Assembly (NCBI RefSeq): GCF_900079775.1
Contig: NZ_LT556050.1
Location: 97,248-161,247 of the forward strand
Length of the DNA: 64,000 nt
Direction: 5' to 3'
Source of the DNA: Leyella lascolaii
GTDB lineage: Bacteria > Bacteroidota > Bacteroidia > Bacteroidales > Bacteroidaceae
Shown here: positions 45,201 to 54,808 of the stretch, in pieces
How positions within the stretch are numbered: position 1 is the stretch's first letter
Layout of the letters: every line of letters begins with the position of its first letter
Program-made: the position numbers and the translations under genes
Notes under the pieces: model-generated
Database searches by the model: none
What the model was told of the DNA's origin: nothing
The model's input: the letters and a program-made list of their open reading frames with translations, nothing else

Positions 45201-45317
45201 GAACACATCCACTTCCGTATGGAATGCCATGTATGTTCCGCCCACCATGAGCAGCACCGATGCCACGAGAACCATAAGACGGTTCTGCAGCGAAAAATGT
45301 ATTATCTTGTTCAGCAT
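42204..45317 (-). CDS. Heavy-metal efflux RND pump, CusA/CzcA family
   Basis: The 1037-residue inner-membrane pump has the RND layout of 12 membrane helices and two large periplasmic loops. Motifs include GSLVDDAIVDVENVWKHL in the fourth helix with the conserved acidic residues used in proton relay, VNGATDVRRVRSSSTTGFSVVWVEF near the N-terminus, and GIATRNGMLLISRYNALR near the end. It exports Cu(I)/Ag(I) or Zn/Co/Cd by proton antiport; the metal cannot be decided here. It lies between the adaptor gene (22 bp) and the TolC gene (4-bp overlap). Confidence 0.93.
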   Translation of the reverse strand: MLNKIIHFSLQNRLMVLVASVLLMVGGTYMAFHTEVDVFPDLNAPTVVVMTEAGGMAAEEVERLVTFPIETAVNGATDVRRVRSSSTTGFSVVWVEFDWDTDIYLARQIVSEKLSTVSGSLPDNVSQPVLGPQSSILGEVLIVGLTADSTSMLDLRTLADWTVRPRLLSTGGVAQVAVLGGDIKEYQILIHPDRMKHYGVSLSEVMAATRGMNQNTSGGVIYQYGNEYIVRGLVSENDVEKLAQSALRTAQGTTVTLADVADVKIGAQQPKLGVASERGKPAVLLTVTKQPNTGTIELTAKLEEAIKDLKKNMPGDVHVSTDIFRQANFINSSIDNVQDSLIEGAIFVVIVLFMFLANVRTTVISLVTLPLSLLITLLVLHYMGLSINTMSLGGMAIAIGSLVDDAIVDVENVWKHLRQNRMLPVEERRPVLDVVFDASREVRMPILNSTIIIMVSFVPLFFLSGMEGKMLIPLGIAFIVSLFASTVVALTLTPVLCSYLLGGRKGSDSLPKEAFVAVWLKKYYETALLWVLGHKKIVTGGTAVLLVAAIGFFFTLGHSFLPSFNEGSFTINISSLPGISLEESDNIGRRAEKLLLTVPEIKTVARKTGRAELDEHALGVNVSEIEAPFELKDRTHAEVLADVRKKLSVLTGVNIEIGQPISHRIDAMLSGTQANIAIKLFGDDLNRMFLIGNEIKESVASVEGIADLNVEQQIERPELKIVPRRDMLRKYGITLPEFAEFVSVCMAGETVSQVYESGKSFNLVVRVDEDDRKTMERIEDMMIDTADGQRIPLAEVADVVSAKGPNTINRENVKRKIVVSANTSGRDLRSVVNDIQDRIEREIKLPEGYHIEYGGQFESEQAASRTLMITSLMSIVVIFLLLYMQFKNSFESGVIMLNLPLALIGGVFALVFTTGEVSIPAIIGFISLFGIATRNGMLLISRYNALRNEDGLTVRESVLHGSLDRLNPILMTALSSALALVPLALRGGLPGNEIQSPMAKVILGGLLTSTFLNAFVLPVVYEWMQGKEEKMKRNKTK

Positions 45318-45339
45318 TTCTTCCTTCCGTTAAGCGTTT

Positions 45340-46509
45340 TCAGTGTGAATGTGTGTGTGCGGGTATGGCGTTGCTCGCCGATGCCAGCTTCACGTGTATC
45401 GCTCCCTTGGTCACCACGTTCTCCCCGGGCTTCAGTCCGTCGGTTATCTCTATGCGTTCGCCGTTGCCCGCACCCGTGCGCACCTCACGCTTGGCATAGC
45501 AGTTGTCGTCCAGACGCACGTATACATACTTGGTGCCTTCCTCTTCCGTGAGTGCCGTCTCGGGCACGCTCATCACCCCTCCGCGCGTTCCGGTGACGAG
45601 ATATGCCGTCACCGCCATGCCGGGAAGGAGTCCGTCGGTGGAGTCAAACTCGAATGTCACAGGCACATACGACGACCCTGCCACCGTCGTTCTGCCGTAA
45701 GCCACGGTGCGTCCGTTGAGCTTGCTGATGTCGTACAGTTCTCCGCCGTATGACGACACGAACCTCGCCGTCCTCACCTGTCCTATCTCTGACAGGTGGC
45801 GTGCCGGAACATCAGCCACCAGATAGAGCTTTCTGTTGCGCGTGATGCTCATGAGCGGCTGACCCGCTGTCACGTAGTCGCCGTTCTTCACAAGACACTG
45901 CACCACGTATCCTGCCGCAGGCGACGCCACAGTGACGCCCGTCTTGCCCTTTGCTCCGGCAAGTGCCTTCTGCTCTATGCGTGCGATGTCGTAGTTCTCC
46001 TTTATGGTGTTGAACTCCTTTTCAGATATTATCCTGTCCTTCACAAGCTTCCGCGCACGCTCATATTCGCTCCGTGCCGTCTCATATGCCACTCTCGCAC
46101 GGTCGGCAGGATCGCCGTTCTGCATGTGTTCTGATGATATGACGAAGAGAGCCTGTCCGCTCCCTACCCTCGCTCCCTCGGGCATTGCCCTGAGCAGGCG
46201 CACCACTCCCGACATCGTGGCTGCTACCGAAGTCTCGTCGCCCGACGCGCTCTGCAGACTGCCGCTTGCCTGTATCACGGTCTGGAAGTCGCCCGGATTT
46301 ATCACTTCGGCAACCACTCCGGCAGCCTTTGCCTTCTCCACAGGCAGCACAATCTCACCGGCATGCGCCTCTTCCTTTTTGTTTTCTCCACTCTCCACAT
46401 GCTCTTCTCCGGCATGTATGTCCTCGCCATGGTCGCCGCTTTTCCCGCTATGGCACGATGTAAAGGCAACAAACGCCATAACTCCGGCAATCAATGTACT
46501 CTTGTTCAT
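45340..46509 (-). CDS. Periplasmic adaptor lipoprotein of the metal efflux pump (CusB/CzcB type)
   Basis: The 389-residue membrane-fusion protein has a lipoprotein signal ending AFTSC (Cys19). Behind it is a His/Glu-rich stretch (HSGKSGDHGEDIHAGEEHVESG), and the C-terminus reads HTHSH; both look like metal-binding ends. The core has the lipoyl/beta-barrel fold with GARVGSGQALFVISS, GVTVASPAAGYVVQCLVKNGDYVTAGQPL and a coiled coil between. It is the first gene of the three-gene operon and would pass metal to the pump. Confidence 0.9.
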   Translation of the reverse strand: MNKSTLIAGVMAFVAFTSCHSGKSGDHGEDIHAGEEHVESGENKKEEAHAGEIVLPVEKAKAAGVVAEVINPGDFQTVIQASGSLQSASGDETSVAATMSGVVRLLRAMPEGARVGSGQALFVISSEHMQNGDPADRARVAYETARSEYERARKLVKDRIISEKEFNTIKENYDIARIEQKALAGAKGKTGVTVASPAAGYVVQCLVKNGDYVTAGQPLMSITRNRKLYLVADVPARHLSEIGQVRTARFVSSYGGELYDISKLNGRTVAYGRTTVAGSSYVPVTFEFDSTDGLLPGMAVTAYLVTGTRGGVMSVPETALTEEEGTKYVYVRLDDNCYAKREVRTGAGNGERIEITDGLKPGENVVTKGAIHVKLASASNAIPAHTHSH

Positions 46510-46553
46510 ATCGTCTTCAGGTTATTATATTTTAGTATTTTCAGAATAATGTG

Positions 46554-46588
46554 CAAATTTACAGGTAATATTGTGCAACCTTGTTGCA
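46554..46588 (-). promoter_or_regulatory. Promoter and candidate operator of the metal efflux operon
   Basis: On the minus strand TAAATTTG (46554-46561) is a good -7 box. The inverted repeat TGCAAC-n3-GTTGCA (46574-46588) lies over the place of the -33 element, where no consensus TTTG is present. This suggests a regulator that binds there. The start codon is about 45 bp downstream. Confidence 0.5.
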
Positions 46589-46802
46589 ATCTTCACAGTC
46601 TCCGCCAGCCATCGTCACCGCAGCTCCGGCTGTACGGCACTTGAGCGAACGCGCCACGACGGCGGAAACGCTCCGGTGCAGCAAACTCTGTGTCGGGAAA
46701 TCATACATATGTTAACGGATATTAAACGATTAACATTACAAATACGGAGAAACAGATAGCAGGATACGGAAAAGTGCGGATAAAAGGTCCGATTCATTGC
46801 TT
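46589..46802. other. Left part of the efflux-clpB gap, nothing recognised
   Basis: About 210 bp between the efflux operator and the R1 array. No gene, promoter or hairpin stands out. Confidence 0.4.
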
Positions 46803-46955
46803 TCACGACTCGCAGAAAGCGGTTCCGCAACACAGGAAAGCCTCTTCCGTGTCCTCGGAAAGACCGTATCGCGCCGCCGGAAAGCCTCCGCCGCCATGCG
46901 GAAAAGCCCGTTCGGCAACGCGGAAAAGCCTCTTTCGCAAACCGGACACGGCTCA
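46803..46955 (+). repeat. 22-bp repeat array, family R1, seven units
   Basis: Aligned core positions at 46819, 46840, 46862, 46884, 46906, 46928 and 46950, with one 21-bp and five 22-bp steps. The best units read GGAAAAGCCTCTTTC and GGAAAAGCCCGTTCG with GCAACGC ahead. Units differ mostly in the six or seven bases between the cores. Confidence 0.87.
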
Positions 46956-47322
46956 GGACCGACACGCAAAAGACTTAACACATTAATAATAAACACCTTA
47001 CCGCAGGACAGCAAAAACTCCCGAAAATCCTGGAAAGACGCGCGCATGCCGCCATTTTCCACAAAACAGTAGCTCTGAAGCCATCATGTTTTAACATTAT
47101 AAGCATGTCAATGTCTTTTGCATTAAATCATTTTAACAATCAGACATATACTATACAGTATTTTAAAAGCTACCGGATGTCCTATCATACGGCATTTCCT
47201 TCCATGACATATTGTCGCTCCGATATGCCATATTGGCACACATAATCCACAGGGCACGCATTTTGTGTTTACTGATAGCGGAAAACATTAAAGAACAAAA
47301 AACAAGAAAGGAGAAACGATAC
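46956..47322. other. Upstream region of clpB
   Basis: About 365 bp, AT-rich towards the gene. AAGGAG at 47308-47313 is an unusually clear ribosome-binding site for this phylum, 9 bp before the clpB ATG. No CIRCE-type repeat and no perfect TAnnTTTG promoter was found, so clpB control could not be read. Confidence 0.45.
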
Positions 47323-49911
47323 ATGACATTCGACAAATTCACAATCAAAGCACAGGAGGCTGTCCAGGAAGCCGTGAACACGGCAACACGCAACGGACAG
47401 CAGATTGTCGAGCCGGTGCATCTGCTTAAAGGTGTCATGACCAAAGCCAAGGATGTGTCTTCATACATATTCCGGAAACTCGGAGCTAACGCCAACCAGA
47501 TAGAAACTGTGCTCGACAGCGAGATTGCCCGACTGCCGAAAGTGCAGGGCGGACAGCCCTACCTCAGCAACAGCGCGTCTGAGGTATTGCAGAAAGCCAC
47601 TGACATCTCGCAGAAAATGGGCGACGAGTTCGTGAGTGTGGAACCGCTGCTGCTGGCTCTGCTCACGGTCAACTCTACAGCGTCGCGCATCATGAAGGAC
47701 GCCGGACTCACCGAGAACGACATGCGCAAGGCAATAGAAAGCCTGCGGCAGGGACAGAAGGTGCAGTCGCAGTCGGGCGACGAAAACTATCAGTCGCTCG
47801 AGAAATATGCCAAGAACCTCGTCGAGCAAGCGCGTCAGGGAAAACTGGACCCTGTAATCGGACGCGACGAAGAGATAAGGCGCGTGCTTCAGATTCTCTC
47901 ACGGCGAACAAAGAACAACCCTATTCTCATCGGTGAACCGGGAACAGGAAAGACCGCCATCGTGGAAGGTCTGGCGCAGCGTATAGTGCGCGGCGACGTG
48001 CCGGAGAACCTTAAAGACAAGCAGCTATACTCACTCGACATGGGAGCACTCGTCGCCGGAGCCAAATACAAGGGCGAGTTTGAGGAGCGTCTGAAGAGTG
48101 TCATCAAGGAAGTGACCAACAGCGAGGGGCGCATCATCCTCTTCATAGACGAGATACACACGCTTGTGGGTGCCGGAGGAGGCGAAGGCGCCATGGACGC
48201 TGCCAACATTCTGAAGCCCGCACTTGCACGTGGCGAACTGCGGAGCATAGGCGCGACGACTCTTAACGAGTATCAGAAGTACTTCGAGAAGGACAAGGCT
48301 CTCGAACGGCGTTTCCAGACCGTTATGGTGGACGAGCCCGACGAGCTGAGCGCGATAAGCATACTGCGTGGTCTGAAGGAACGCTACGAGAACCACCACA
48401 AGGTGCGTATACAGGACGATGCGTGCATCGCTGCCGTGAAACTCTCCGAGCGTTACATCTCCGACCGATTCCTTCCCGACAAGGCTATCGACCTTATGGA
48501 TGAGGCGGCTGCCAAACTGCGCATGGAGCGCGACTCTGTTCCGGAGGAGCTCGACGAGATAACCAGACGGCTGAAACAGCTCGAGATTGAGCGCGAGGCT
48601 ATCAAACGCGAGAACGACCAGCCCAAGATAGAACAGCTCGACAAGGACATTGCCGAACTGAAAGACCAGGAGAAGGCTTACCGTGCCAAATGGGAAGGCG
48701 AGAAAGAACTGGTGAACCGCATTCAGCAGGACAAGCTCCAGATGGAGCAACTGAAGTATGAGGCGGAGCGCGCGGAGCGTGAAGGCAACTACGAAAGGGT
48801 GGCTGAGATACGCTACAGCAAACTGCGCATGCTCGAGGACGACATAAAGAACATCCAGAACCAGCTCAAGGGAGCGCAGGGCGACAACGCCATGATACGC
48901 GAGGAGGTCACCGCCGACGACATAGCCGAGGTGGTGAGCCGCTGGACGGGAATACCCGTGACGCGCATGATGCAGAGCGAACGCGAGAAGCTGCTGCACC
49001 TTGAGGAGGAGCTGCACAAGCGTGTGATAGGTCAGGAGGAGGCTATAACGGCGGTGAGCGACGCCGTGCGCCGCAGCCGTGCGGGACTCCAGGACCCGAA
49101 ACGTCCTATCGCCTCGTTCATCTTCCTCGGCACCACAGGTGTCGGAAAGACCGAACTGGCAAAGGCGTTGGCTGAATATCTGTTCAACGACGAGACAATG
49201 ATGACACGTATCGACATGAGCGAGTATCAGGAGAAGTTCAGTGTGTCAAGGCTCATCGGTGCGCCTCCGGGATACGTGGGCTACGATGAGGGCGGACAGC
49301 TCACCGAGGCTGTAAGGCGCAAACCTTACTCCGTGGTGCTCTTCGACGAGATAGAGAAGGCTCACCCCGATGTGTTCAACATCCTGCTGCAGGTGCTCGA
49401 CGACGGGCGTCTGACCGACAACAAGGGACGCACGGTGAACTTCAAGAACACCATCATCATCATGACGTCCAACCTCGGCAGCCAGCTCATACGCGAGGAG
49501 CTGGAGTCTCACGGAGGCAAACTCACAGACAGCGAGCTCGCACAGCTCAACAACAAGCTGATGTCTCTGCTCAAAAAGACCATACGTCCGGAGTTCCTCA
49601 ACCGTATAGACGACACCATCATGTTCCTGCCGCTTACGAAGGAGCAGATAGCAGGGGTGGTAAGGCTGCAGATGGATGCCGTGAGGAAAATGCTCGAGCC
49701 GCAGGGCTTCACTCTCAAATATACCGACGCGGCAATCAACTGGCTCGCCGACGCGGGCTACGATCCGGAGTTCGGCGCACGTCCGGTGAAGAGGGCGATA
49801 CAGGACTATGTGCTCAACGACCTCTCGAAGAAGCTCCTTGCCGAAGAGGTGAGCCGCGAGAAGCCCGTCATCATAGACGCCAACGGAGCGGGACTCGTGT
49901 TCAGAAACTGA
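47323..49911 (+). CDS. clpB: ClpB protein disaggregase
   Basis: The 862-residue AAA+ protein has the N domain ([18 protein letters not shown]), the first ATPase domain with Walker A GEPGTGKT at 204-211 and FIDEIH, the long coiled-coil M domain (about 400-530), and the second ATPase domain with GTTGVGKT at 603-610 and [14 protein letters not shown]. Length and order are those of ClpB, not ClpA or ClpC. With DnaK it pulls proteins out of heat-induced aggregates. The frame is open from 47212, but the N domain and the AAGGAG site fix the start at 47323. Confidence 0.96.
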   Translation: MTFDKFTIKAQEAVQEAVNTATRNGQQIVEPVHLLKGVMTKAKDVSSYIFRKLGANANQIETVLDSEIARLPKVQGGQPYLSNSASEVLQKATDISQKMGDEFVSVEPLLLALLTVNSTASRIMKDAGLTENDMRKAIESLRQGQKVQSQSGDENYQSLEKYAKNLVEQARQGKLDPVIGRDEEIRRVLQILSRRTKNNPILIGEPGTGKTAIVEGLAQRIVRGDVPENLKDKQLYSLDMGALVAGAKYKGEFEERLKSVIKEVTNSEGRIILFIDEIHTLVGAGGGEGAMDAANILKPALARGELRSIGATTLNEYQKYFEKDKALERRFQTVMVDEPDELSAISILRGLKERYENHHKVRIQDDACIAAVKLSERYISDRFLPDKAIDLMDEAAAKLRMERDSVPEELDEITRRLKQLEIEREAIKRENDQPKIEQLDKDIAELKDQEKAYRAKWEGEKELVNRIQQDKLQMEQLKYEAERAEREGNYERVAEIRYSKLRMLEDDIKNIQNQLKGAQGDNAMIREEVTADDIAEVVSRWTGIPVTRMMQSEREKLLHLEEELHKRVIGQEEAITAVSDAVRRSRAGLQDPKRPIASFIFLGTTGVGKTELAKALAEYLFNDETMMTRIDMSEYQEKFSVSRLIGAPPGYVGYDEGGQLTEAVRRKPYSVVLFDEIEKAHPDVFNILLQVLDDGRLTDNKGRTVNFKNTIIIMTSNLGSQLIREELESHGGKLTDSELAQLNNKLMSLLKKTIRPEFLNRIDDTIMFLPLTKEQIAGVVRLQMDAVRKMLEPQGFTLKYTDAAINWLADAGYDPEFGARPVKRAIQDYVLNDLSKKLLAEEVSREKPVIIDANGAGLVFRN

Positions 49912-49944
49912 GCGTGAACCGTTTTTAGAAGAATTGAATAACCG

Positions 49945-49988
49945 GCAGGAGCCGCATGATACAATGGTCTGCGGCTCCTGCTTTTTTT
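49945..49988 (+). terminator. Terminator of clpB
   Basis: GCAGGAGCCGCA pairs with TGCGGCTCCTGC and is followed by seven T residues. Confidence 0.92.
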
Positions 49989-50156
49989 ATTGTCATTATT
50001 TTAAAAGAATAATCCGCACCTTATATGTCAGTCATGTCATGATTATATATATTGTCATACACACGTACTACTCTGTATTTCGCCCCATAAAGACCGCGCT
50101 TATTACAAGAGGTTAATGGGATAAGCGGCTGGCAGTGCAGGCATATCCTCAGTACG

Positions 50157-50732
50157 TCAGAATCCGATATGCTCGTAAAGAATGCGGAAGCCGATAAGCA
50201 GCAGTATCGTTCCGCCGACAAGTTCCGGCTTCAGACGTTTCACGACAGTCTTGCCGCACATGATGCCGAGAGTGTTTCCGACGACGGACATCACAAACGA
50301 ACACACTCCGATAATTATGAGTGGCACTGTGAGCTGCGACACATTCTTATAGCCGAGGCAGGCAAACGATATTCCGACAGCGAGGGCGTCGATGCTTGTG
50401 GCGACGGAAAACAGGAGCTGGCTGCTGAGTTTAGTCGGATCGAAGTGGGCGTCTTCCTCATCGCCGAACGAGTCTTTTATCATCTTGCCACCGAGAACCG
50501 CGAGCAGGGCAAAGGCTATCCAATGGTCCACCGACTCTATGTAGCCGCTGAAACGGCTTGTCGCCAGCCATCCCGCAAACGGCATCAGAGCCTGAAAGAG
50601 TCCGAACAGCAACGCCATGCGCAGCGTGACTGAAAGGACATACCGGCGCATGATGACACCGCTGACAATCGAGACAGTGAAACAGTCCATGGCAAGAGCC
50701 ATGGCAAGAAGGAAGATATCAAAGAGACTCAT
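50157..50732 (-). CDS. mntP: Manganese efflux pump MntP
   Basis: The 191-residue protein has six membrane helices in two repeats, each with the MntP motif: AMALAMDCFTVSIVSG near residue 10 and SVATSIDALAVGISFA near residue 108. The conserved Asp residues in these are needed for Mn2+ export in the family. Length is typical. It is a single gene with a leader of about 135 nt before the start, from a TACCTTTG box at 50872-50879 on the minus strand. Confidence 0.93.
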   Translation of the reverse strand: MSLFDIFLLAMALAMDCFTVSIVSGVIMRRYVLSVTLRMALLFGLFQALMPFAGWLATSRFSGYIESVDHWIAFALLAVLGGKMIKDSFGDEEDAHFDPTKLSSQLLFSVATSIDALAVGISFACLGYKNVSQLTVPLIIIGVCSFVMSVVGNTLGIMCGKTVVKRLKPELVGGTILLLIGFRILYEHIGF

Positions 50733-50879
50733 TATGTCCGACAGATTTATGTATATTGTCTTCGCGACTGCGAAAAGATTAAAGTGTTACCGCGTTTTTT
50801 ACGTTCAGTGATGACGCGGACGGGAGGCAAGGAAGACTGCCCCTGCTTTCCCGACCCAGCTTATCGGGGCACAAAGGTA
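50733..50879 (-). promoter_or_regulatory. Promoter and long GC-rich leader of mntP
   Basis: On the minus strand the -7 box TACCTTTG (50872-50879) gives a leader of about 135 nt that is GC-rich compared with other promoters here. It contains possible pairing GGCAGTC-n-TTGCC and CCCC-n-GGGG. MntP genes elsewhere are often behind a manganese riboswitch, but the conserved core of that class was not recognised, so this is only a candidate regulatory leader. Confidence 0.35.
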
Positions 50880-51115
50880 GCAAAATTATCCGAAGGATAT
50901 AACAACAGGGACGAAAAAAAGCAAGGCTGGCTTTATGATTGCCCCATCGGCACGACCGGAACACGGCTCTCACCTGCCTCCGGCGTCATACGACCGCATG
51001 CGCTCACAAAGCCGGAAAACGCGGAGGAGGATGCTCCGGCATACGGTAAAGACAAAATAGTGTGACTGAAAGAAAATAAGAAAGAGACCGGAGCGTTATA
51101 ATATTATATCTGAAT
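50880..51115. other. Upstream region of the flavoprotein gene
   Basis: Remainder of the divergent gap between mntP and the flavoprotein. No clear TAnnTTTG box, repeat or hairpin was found for the plus-strand gene. Confidence 0.4.
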
Positions 51116-52402
51116 ATGAAATCCGATACCCACATGACGACAACCACAGCAATAATAGGAGGTGGCGCGGCGGGATGCTTTGCCGCCATAAACCTTAAAC
51201 GCATGATGCCCGACAATGACATAACCGTATATGAGAGCGGACAAAAGCTGCTTGCCAAAGTGGCTGTAACAGGCGGGGGACGATGCAATCTGACAAACTC
51301 GTTTGAGGATGTGAGAAGCATGGACGAGGTGTATCCGCGCGGCGCGCGGCTGATGAAGCGTCTGTTGAAGGAGTTCAGTCACAAGGACGCATACAGATGG
51401 TTTGAGCGCAACGGAGTAAGACTTGTGACGCAGGACGACAGGTGTGTGTTCCCGAAGTCGCAGGACGCCATGGAGATTGTGTCCCTTCTCACACGTCTTA
51501 TGAGCGAGAGCGGTGTGAGGACAAGAACGTCCCGTCGCGCCGTTTCCATAAAACGGGACGGCTGTTCCGGCTCCGGCGGCAGACAGGAGACACGCTTCCG
51601 CATTGATTTCGCTGACGGCGGGACGGCTTATGCGGACAATGTCGTGGTGACAACGGGCGGATGCCAGCGACGCGGATCTCTGTCAATGCTCGACAGTATG
51701 GAGCTTGACATGGCTGAACCAGTGCCCTCGCTTTTCAGCATATGCCTGCCCGGAGACAGCATAAGAGAGCTTTCGGGGACTGTGGTGGACAATGTCACGG
51801 TCGGCATATGCGGCACAAAGCTACACGCATCGGGCGCACTGCTCATAACACACTGGGGAATGAGCGGACCGGCAATACTCAGGCTGTCGTCGTACGCGGC
51901 ACGTATGCTCAGCGAGAACGGGTATAAGGCGCGGCTGACAGTGAACTGGATGGGCGGCATGAATGAGTCGGAGGTGGCGTCGCTCATATCAGACTTGGCG
52001 GCGGGCAACATGCAGAAGCAGACGGCAAGCGTCTATCCTGAGTGCCTGAACAGCAGACTCTGGCGCAACATACTGCTGAGCAACGGACTGAAACCGGAAC
52101 AACGGTGGGCTGAGATGGGGCGTAAGGGACTGAACAAAATCGTTGCCGCACTGACAAACAGCACATACACAATGGACGGGAAGAACCGCTTCAAGGAGGA
52201 ATTCGTGACATGCGGCGGTGTGGCGTTGGGAAACATAAACCCCGCGACGATGGAATGCAGAAAGCACGAGGGACTGTATTTCGCAGGCGAAGTGCTCGAT
52301 GTGGATGCAGTGACGGGCGGGTTCAACCTGCAGGCGGCATGGACCACGGGATATGTCGTGGCACAGTCGATAGCCGGGAAAGGAACTGTGGTTCAGCCAT
52401 AG
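51116..52402 (+). CDS. HI0933/BaiN-family FAD-dependent oxidoreductase
   Basis: The 428-residue flavoprotein has the FAD motif AIIGGGAAGCFAAINL near its N-terminus, VTGGGRCNLTNS near residue 56, and CGGVALGNINPATMECRKHEGLYFAGEVLDVDAVTGGFNLQAAWTTGYVVAQ near the end, which is diagnostic of the HI0933/BaiN group. Members reduce unsaturated substrates or have unknown roles; the substrate here is unknown. The Met at 51134 is an alternative start closer to the FAD motif. A convergent terminator follows. Confidence 0.88.
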   Translation: MKSDTHMTTTTAIIGGGAAGCFAAINLKRMMPDNDITVYESGQKLLAKVAVTGGGRCNLTNSFEDVRSMDEVYPRGARLMKRLLKEFSHKDAYRWFERNGVRLVTQDDRCVFPKSQDAMEIVSLLTRLMSESGVRTRTSRRAVSIKRDGCSGSGGRQETRFRIDFADGGTAYADNVVVTTGGCQRRGSLSMLDSMELDMAEPVPSLFSICLPGDSIRELSGTVVDNVTVGICGTKLHASGALLITHWGMSGPAILRLSSYAARMLSENGYKARLTVNWMGGMNESEVASLISDLAAGNMQKQTASVYPECLNSRLWRNILLSNGLKPEQRWAEMGRKGLNKIVAALTNSTYTMDGKNRFKEEFVTCGGVALGNINPATMECRKHEGLYFAGEVLDVDAVTGGFNLQAAWTTGYVVAQSIAGKGTVVQP

Positions 52403-52501
52403 ACCTCAACCGGCTGACCGGAACAGATTTTGTGAAAAAGCGAATATGTGTAAGCCACATAGCCGGACAACATGTCAAACTTATCGGTAAAAGCCGGAAC
52501 G

Positions 52502-52550
52502 CAAAAAGAAAAGCAGCCTGCCGCATGTCTTTATTCATGCCGCAGGCTGC
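52502..52550 (-). terminator. Terminator of the M6 protease gene (may act in both directions)
   Basis: GCAGCCTGC and GCATG at 52513 pair with CATGC and GCAGGCTGC ending at 52550 with one mismatch. The minus-strand 3' flank is T-rich (CTTTTCTTTTTGC), so it best fits the minus-strand gene. Confidence 0.75.
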
Positions 52551-52633
52551 TGCCTGTAATATAGCGGACGCACGGTCCGAGATTTGTCATCCTACTGTTT
52601 CTGCAAAGTACAGGAATGGAAAGACCGTTGCCG

Positions 52634-54754
52634 TCACTTCACATACTTCTTGCCGTTGACGATGTAGATGCCGTGTCCGAGACTGTTGATGTCGTTTCCG
52701 AGATAGCGGCCGTCTATGCTGTATACGCGGTTGTCGGCTTTTCTGCCACCGTCACGGGTAATCCGCTCTATGCCGTCGGTCTTGGGAGCATCCACTTTTA
52801 CGTCATCTATAAAGAAACGCTTGCTTGCCGCAAACATGAGACGTCCTTTTCCGGCTGACGGAAGAGCAACGCTTACACTGCTCCACTTGCCTTTCTCGAA
52901 CGTGAAAGAGCCGAGACTGATGTCGTTGAAATATATGTCGAGCGTGTTGTCGTCAATACCCCATGGAGCCGCAACTACTGTAAGGACCGCGCCTTCCGGT
53001 GCCTCAAACTCCGGTGAAGTGATGCTTCCGGCTTCCTTGCTGGTGCCCATACGCATGCATTTGTCACCTCCATATACCTTATTACCGGTCCAACCGTCGA
53101 CGTCACTCACAAGTTCGGAGGAAGCGATGTTGCCGCTCCACATTCCGTCATTGCCTCCTGTGCCGTCGCACTGGTTGAATGACTCATAGAATATATAGTC
53201 GTTTGACGGAGGAACAACCGGTGTGTCACCGCCAGCCTTGAACTTGAACGAGACGGTTCCGTCACCGTTGCGCGTGATGTCATATACCGTCTTGTTCATC
53301 AGTTTGCGTCCGTCTGTATTGGCATTATACAGCTTAGCCCTCGGCGTGGAGACATTGCTGAGGCTGTTGTTGCCCTCATAAGGATAGGCATCACCTGCAA
53401 GATCGTCCTCGTCTATGCCTCCGAGGAAGTTCATGAAACCGTCCGAATTGTCGGCATGGAATATCGTGCAACGCTGCCGGGAGGCGATGGTGTTCACCGA
53501 ATTCACGTTCCACGCATACTCGTCATAGTCAACGTGCATGATGATAAGCCCCTCACCATATTGCGAGCGGTCCCATCCGGTGAGCTGACGGTTCTCCAAC
53601 AGATAGAACTCATCCTTATGGTTGTCATTATATATAATGTATGCGTCGCCCCCGTCGAACGTCGATTTGACATTGCTCACCACCGTGTCATTCTTCAGCT
53701 CTACCGGAGTGAGCCATCCGGCAACCCACTTCTCGTACGCGGTATAGCCTGAAGGAATGAATCCGTCACCGTTATAGCTACCGTAATCCATCAGGTCCCA
53801 AGTCCTCATTCCGAAGTTATCGTTCATCGTATCGTACATGTCGGGATAGCCGAGGCAGTGTGAGAACTCGTGACAAACGGTTCCTATGCCAGCCACTATT
53901 TCGGACGCCATAAAGCCGTTAAGGTCAACCGTCATCTCGCTGCTGCACGCATAAGTGTTTATAACGACACCATCGATGCTCAGAGTACGTCCGTAGTCGC
54001 TGCTGTCCAAGGTCCACATGTGAGGCCAGACGGTGTCATCACTGCCTCCGGCAGCCTCTCCCAGACCCGCATAAAGCACAAATACCTGATCGACATTGCC
54101 GTCTCCAGCCCAGTCGTAATCCTTGAAATCCACCTGATTGGCAACCGCAAGGCATGCCTTAGCCACCATCTCGCCCGGGCGGGCGTCACCTCCTCCGAGG
54201 TTATGTCCGTAATAAGCGAAAGTGTTAGGCAGCTGTACAGGTCCCACGACATCAAAATCGAGCTCGAACTGTCCGGCACTCTGGTCCTTGAAATAGTCGC
54301 TCACGCTTCCCACAAAGCCGTCATCCGTAGTGAATCCCGGCTCGTTTGCCATTCTCTGGAAGAAAGTACGGTCATGCCCGGCTTTGAATTTCTTGTCGGA
54401 AAACTCCACAAGTATGATGAGCCCTTTCTTCTTTCCGGTGAACAGCTTGCCTGTACCTCCGACACGTTTCATTGCCCTGCGCCCTATCGCAGCGTTCATT
54501 TGGGAACGCCGCCGGGCAGCACGCGCCTCCAGCGAAGCCATGTCAGCCTCATGATACAGTCCGTCCTGTCCCTCAACATATCTTTTACCTTCTTCCGTAA
54601 CATAATAATGCATGGTCTCGTCACCCGCCAGACGTGCCCTCACCTCGGTGCCGTCAGCCAGTCTGAGAGTCTTCACCACACCCTTTTTGGCAGGCACAGC
54701 GAAAGACACACAAGCGAAAACCATCATTAAAAAAACAAGCGATAATCTTCTCAT
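52634..54754 (-). CDS. Secreted M6-family metalloprotease with T9SS-like C-terminal tail
   Basis: The 706-residue protein has a signal peptide (about 20 residues) and an M6 catalytic domain (about 110-460) with zinc site HEFSH at 295-299 followed by CLGYPDMYD, as in immune-inhibitor-A-like proteases. A beta-sandwich, carbohydrate-binding-like region covers about 530-665. The C-terminus VYSIDGRYLGNDINSLGHG then IYIVNGKKYVK resembles a T9SS sorting tail. The protease is probably exported by T9SS and acts outside the cell on host or dietary protein; the substrate is unknown. Confidence 0.88.
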   Translation of the reverse strand: MRRLSLVFLMMVFACVSFAVPAKKGVVKTLRLADGTEVRARLAGDETMHYYVTEEGKRYVEGQDGLYHEADMASLEARAARRRSQMNAAIGRRAMKRVGGTGKLFTGKKKGLIILVEFSDKKFKAGHDRTFFQRMANEPGFTTDDGFVGSVSDYFKDQSAGQFELDFDVVGPVQLPNTFAYYGHNLGGGDARPGEMVAKACLAVANQVDFKDYDWAGDGNVDQVFVLYAGLGEAAGGSDDTVWPHMWTLDSSDYGRTLSIDGVVINTYACSSEMTVDLNGFMASEIVAGIGTVCHEFSHCLGYPDMYDTMNDNFGMRTWDLMDYGSYNGDGFIPSGYTAYEKWVAGWLTPVELKNDTVVSNVKSTFDGGDAYIIYNDNHKDEFYLLENRQLTGWDRSQYGEGLIIMHVDYDEYAWNVNSVNTIASRQRCTIFHADNSDGFMNFLGGIDEDDLAGDAYPYEGNNSLSNVSTPRAKLYNANTDGRKLMNKTVYDITRNGDGTVSFKFKAGGDTPVVPPSNDYIFYESFNQCDGTGGNDGMWSGNIASSELVSDVDGWTGNKVYGGDKCMRMGTSKEAGSITSPEFEAPEGAVLTVVAAPWGIDDNTLDIYFNDISLGSFTFEKGKWSSVSVALPSAGKGRLMFAASKRFFIDDVKVDAPKTDGIERITRDGGRKADNRVYSIDGRYLGNDINSLGHGIYIVNGKKYVK

Positions 54755-54808
54755 CTCTACAATCTGATTTTTAATAATTTATACAATTTTATTTCAAACA
54801 AGTCTCTG

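Noticed and set aside
46956..47322. CIRCE heat-shock operator before clpB
   Set aside because: No TTAGCACTC inverted repeat or near match was seen.
50733..50879. Manganese (yybP-ykoY) riboswitch in the mntP leader
   Set aside because: Length and GC-richness would fit, but the conserved core of the class could not be found by eye; listed only as a candidate leader.
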